In this document: piece after piece, positions 5,802-7,618 of the stretch
How the letters are laid out: each line of letters starts with the position of its first letter
Numbering within the stretch: position 1 is the stretch's first letter
Assembly: GCA_028696755.1 (NCBI GenBank)
Contig: JAQVGK010000155.1
Coordinates: 1 to 7,618, forward strand
Source: Bacteroidales bacterium
GTDB taxonomy: Bacteria > Bacteroidota > Bacteroidia > Bacteroidales > ML635J-15
Direction: 5' to 3'
DNA: 7,618 bases
Translations under genes and position numbers: made by a program
The notes under the pieces: generated by a model
Told to the model about the DNA's origin: nothing
The model's database searches: none
Seen by the model: only the letters and a program-made list of their open reading frames with translations

Positions 5802-7253
5802 ATGAATAGATTTATTAATCCTGATATAATACTTCGTGTTACCGGTAGAATTCTGCTGGTTATATCGGTATTTATGCTAAGTTCTGTTATTGTTGCACTA
5901 ATATACAGTGAAAGTGTAACTCCGTTTATGTATTCGATTTTAATTTGTGCTGCACTTGGCGCTTTGGGATTGATAACCGGAAGAAAAAAGCACGATTTTG
6001 CTGGAATGACTGGTCGTGATGGATACATCATTGTTTCTTTATCATGGTTTTTTATGAGTTTAGCTGGAGCTCTGCCTTACATTTTCTCGGGATCAATGCA
6101 CAGTTTTGTTGATGCATTCTTCGAATCGACATCAGGTTTTACGACTACAGGATCGAGCATTTTAACAGATATAGAAGCTCTGCCAAAGTCTATATTATTT
6201 TGGAGAAGCATGACACATTGGATTGGAGGCATTGGCATTATCGTCTTGGTAATAGTAATCATGCCTGGACTTAAAATGGGGAGCATGCAATTATTTTCTA
6301 AGGAATCATCACTTCAGGAGAAATTTCAGCCACGCACCAAATCGATGGGTTTAAGGTTACTGTATATTTACCTAAGCCTAACTGCTGCTCAAACAATAAT
6401 GATGCTTTTTGGGGGCATGAATCTGTTTGAAAGCCTCTGCCATTCGTTTGGAACAGTAGCTACTGGGGGCTTTTCGCCCAAAAATACTAGTTTAGCGGAT
6501 TATTCTCCGTACATTCAATATGTAACAATGGTTTTTATGTTCTTAGCCGGGACAAACTTTGTTGTGCATTATTACATTTTCAAAGGAAGCTTTAAAAAAG
6601 CTTTTAAGAATGAAGAACTTCGCTTTTATTTTGCTGTAACTATTGCATTCGGACTTTTTATTGGAATTATGCTGTTTTTAAAAACGGACAAACCATTTGA
6701 ACTGGCGATGCGAGAGTCATTCTTTCAAGTTGTATCAATTATCACTTGTACGGGATTTGCAACAGCCGACTATTTAATTTGGCCCCAATATTTATGGATA
6801 ATAATATTCTTTGCAATGTTTCTAGGTGGCAGCACTGGATCCACTGCTGGTGGAATAAAAATGGGTCGTCATCTTATCCTGATAAAAAACATTAAAAGAA
6901 TTTTTTTACGGTTAAACAATAGTAACGTAGTTGCGCCGGTAAAGTACAATGGGAAGATACTCAGCGAGGGAACAAATTCGCAAATACTCGGATTTATTGC
7001 CTTATACATAATGGTGTTTATTACAACTTCCGTACTGCTAATTCTTTTGGGAGTTGATATCCAAACCTCAGCAGGTTCGACAGCAACTTGCATGGCAGGA
7101 ATTGGTCCAGGAATAGGAAGCGTAGGTCCAGTTGCTAACTTTGCACATTTGCCCGAAATAGCAAAAATAATTCTCTCGTTTACCATGATTCTGGGAAGAC
7201 TGGAGTTGCTAACCGTTTTTATTATTTTCACACCTGCATTTTGGAGAAGTTAG
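5802..7253 (+). CDS. trkH: TrkH/KtrB-type potassium uptake channel subunit
   Basis: This is the membrane, ion-conducting subunit of a Trk/Ktr potassium uptake system. It has 483 residues, the normal TrkH length, built as four linked membrane-pore-membrane units. The four pore-loop filter segments are visible: TSGFTTTGSS (110-119), GTVATGGFS (217-225), ITCTGFAT (314-321) and the fourth around MAGIGPGIG (431-439). The glycine-rich GGSTGSTAGGIK (342-353), which follows the third pore loop and forms the gating region, is intact. LGRLELLT (464-471) carries the conserved Arg466 of the last helix. An extra N-terminal helix pair (about 12-35 and 43-60) marks the TrkH rather than the shorter KtrB architecture. 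The ATG at 5802 is the first start after an in-frame TAA at 5778. TrkH needs a cytosolic nucleotide-binding TrkA/KtrA-type partner; none is encoded in this window. The next gene downstream is a KdpD-like sensor. Two palindromes lie directly upstream. Confidence 0.95.
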   Translation: MNRFINPDIILRVTGRILLVISVFMLSSVIVALIYSESVTPFMYSILICAALGALGLITGRKKHDFAGMTGRDGYIIVSLSWFFMSLAGALPYIFSGSMHSFVDAFFESTSGFTTTGSSILTDIEALPKSILFWRSMTHWIGGIGIIVLVIVIMPGLKMGSMQLFSKESSLQEKFQPRTKSMGLRLLYIYLSLTAAQTIMMLFGGMNLFESLCHSFGTVATGGFSPKNTSLADYSPYIQYVTMVFMFLAGTNFVVHYYIFKGSFKKAFKNEELRFYFAVTIAFGLFIGIMLFLKTDKPFELAMRESFFQVVSIITCTGFATADYLIWPQYLWIIIFFAMFLGGSTGSTAGGIKMGRHLILIKNIKRIFLRLNNSNVVAPVKYNGKILSEGTNSQILGFIALYIMVFITTSVLLILLGVDIQTSAGSTATCMAGIGPGIGSVGPVANFAHLPEIAKIILSFTMILGRLELLTVFIIFTPAFWRS

Positions 7254-7266
7254 CTCTAAACTCAAC

Positions 7267-7294
7267 TCTGATGCGACATTAATTTATACCTTTG
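7267..7294 (+). promoter_or_regulatory. Predicted Bacteroidota-type promoter of the KdpD-like gene
   Basis: TACCTTTG at 7287-7294 matches TAnnTTTG completely. A near-match to the -33 element, TCTG (7267-7270), lies 16 bp upstream, slightly short spacing. Transcription would begin near 7299-7301, giving a very short leader of about 12-14 nt before the ATG at 7313. The site lies in the 59-bp gap after the trkH stop codon, so the sensor gene may be expressed on its own as well as by read-through from trkH. Confidence 0.45.
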
Positions 7295-7312
7295 TATTAT
7301 TAATTCGAAATT

Positions 7313-7618
7313 ATGAAAGCTGGAAGAAAAATCAGCAAATTGAAAATAGTTTTAAAGAATCTACGTGATTATTTTCTATCGGTCACAATCATTGCTGCTG
7401 TTGTGCTAATATGTCGTTTGTTAGCCGACAGTATAAGTCATAATGTTGTCTCATTCATATTGCTTTTTGTTGTTTCTGTCTTAGCAACTTTTATGAGTAC
7501 AGGTCCAGTACTGCTTGCTTCTACTTTAAGTGCGGTTGTTTGGAATTTCTTTTTTATCCCACCACATTTCACTTTTCGCATCGAAAAAACTGAGGACATT
7601 TTGATTTTTGCATTGTTT
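7313..7618 (+). CDS. KdpD-like sensor protein, N-terminal DUF4118 membrane domain (partial)
   Basis: The gene runs off the window end; 102 codons are visible and there is no stop. After a basic cytosolic start (about 1-19, MKAGRKISKLK...), there are hydrophobic helices at about 20-37, 44-60 and 64-82, and a fourth begins near 95. The stretch STGPVLLASTLSAVVWNFFF (62-81) followed by IPPHFTF is the hallmark of DUF4118, the four-helix sensor domain of KdpD histidine kinases. Full-length KdpD has about 400 cytoplasmic residues (KdpD and Usp-like domains) before these helices. Here the membrane domain starts almost at the N-terminus, as in stand-alone DUF4118 histidine kinases. A kinase core downstream is expected but lies outside the window. 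KdpD-type proteins respond to potassium or osmotic stress, and the position 59 bp after trkH supports a link to potassium supply. The ATG is chosen for its fit to the predicted promoter and for the basic N-terminus. Confidence 0.82.
   Translation, partial: MKAGRKISKLKIVLKNLRDYFLSVTIIAAVVLICRLLADSISHNVVSFILLFVVSVLATFMSTGPVLLASTLSAVVWNFFFIPPHFTFRIEKTEDILIFALF

Noticed and set aside
5014..5830. A 14-base direct repeat, AATCCTGATATAAT, at 5014-5027 and 5817-5830
   Set aside because: Both copies lie inside coding regions (on opposite strands relative to their genes) in AT-rich DNA, with no shared flanks. Chance is the simplest explanation.
5777..6031. An 84-codon open frame on the minus strand over the trkH start
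   Set aside because: It overlaps well-supported trkH coding sequence and resembles no known protein; it is best read as a shadow frame.
6869..7231. A 120-codon open frame on the minus strand inside trkH
   Set aside because: It lies antisense to the strongly conserved final helices and filter of TrkH and has no family-like motifs, so it is a shadow of the real gene.

Overview
The window is AT-rich, densely coded and looks chromosomal, from a member of the Bacteroidota (probably a Bacteroidales/Marinilabiliales- or Flavobacteriia-like organism; the genus cannot be told). The reasons are A/T-rich start contexts without clear Shine-Dalgarno sites, matches to the Bacteroidota promoter element TAnnTTTG in two sensible places, a lipoprotein whose Cys is followed directly by acidic residues (Bacteroidota surface-export style), and a bacterial GH3-family protein, common in this phylum. 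There are no RNA genes, mobile elements or CRISPR arrays.

Layout. Positions 1-563 (+) hold the 3' end of a GH3-family adenylate-forming protein. It converges, with only 6 bp between stop codons, on a five-gene minus-strand run (5594 down to 570) with gaps of 2, 5, about 25 and 10 bp. In transcription order this run encodes a four-helix membrane protein of unknown function, a long UbiD-family prenylated-FMN decarboxylase, an exported NUC1/EndoG-type DNA/RNA endonuclease, a ZupT-like ZIP metal transporter, and a lipoprotein with Asp-box/BNR (Ycf48-like) repeats. A good TAnnTTTG promoter sits just upstream of the first gene, so the run is probably one operon.

A 207-bp divergent intergenic region (5595-5801) separates it from trkH (+), a complete Trk/Ktr-type potassium channel subunit. 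The next gene (+, cut by the window end) starts with the KdpD-type DUF4118 membrane sensor domain, without KdpD's usual large N-terminal cytoplasmic part. The pair suggests potassium uptake next to a Kdp-like sensor. The trkA/ktrA-type gating partner is not visible here.

The most interesting unexplained structure is in the divergent region. One element is a pair of near-identical palindromic 11-mers, CTGA(T/C)ATTCAG, exactly 22 bp apart just before the trkH start. The other is a set of CTTTAT-type direct repeats in an 11-bp register, next to the promoter of the minus-strand run. Both look like operators, but this is inference from a single sequence. I found no clearly new biological system; the genes themselves belong to known families.
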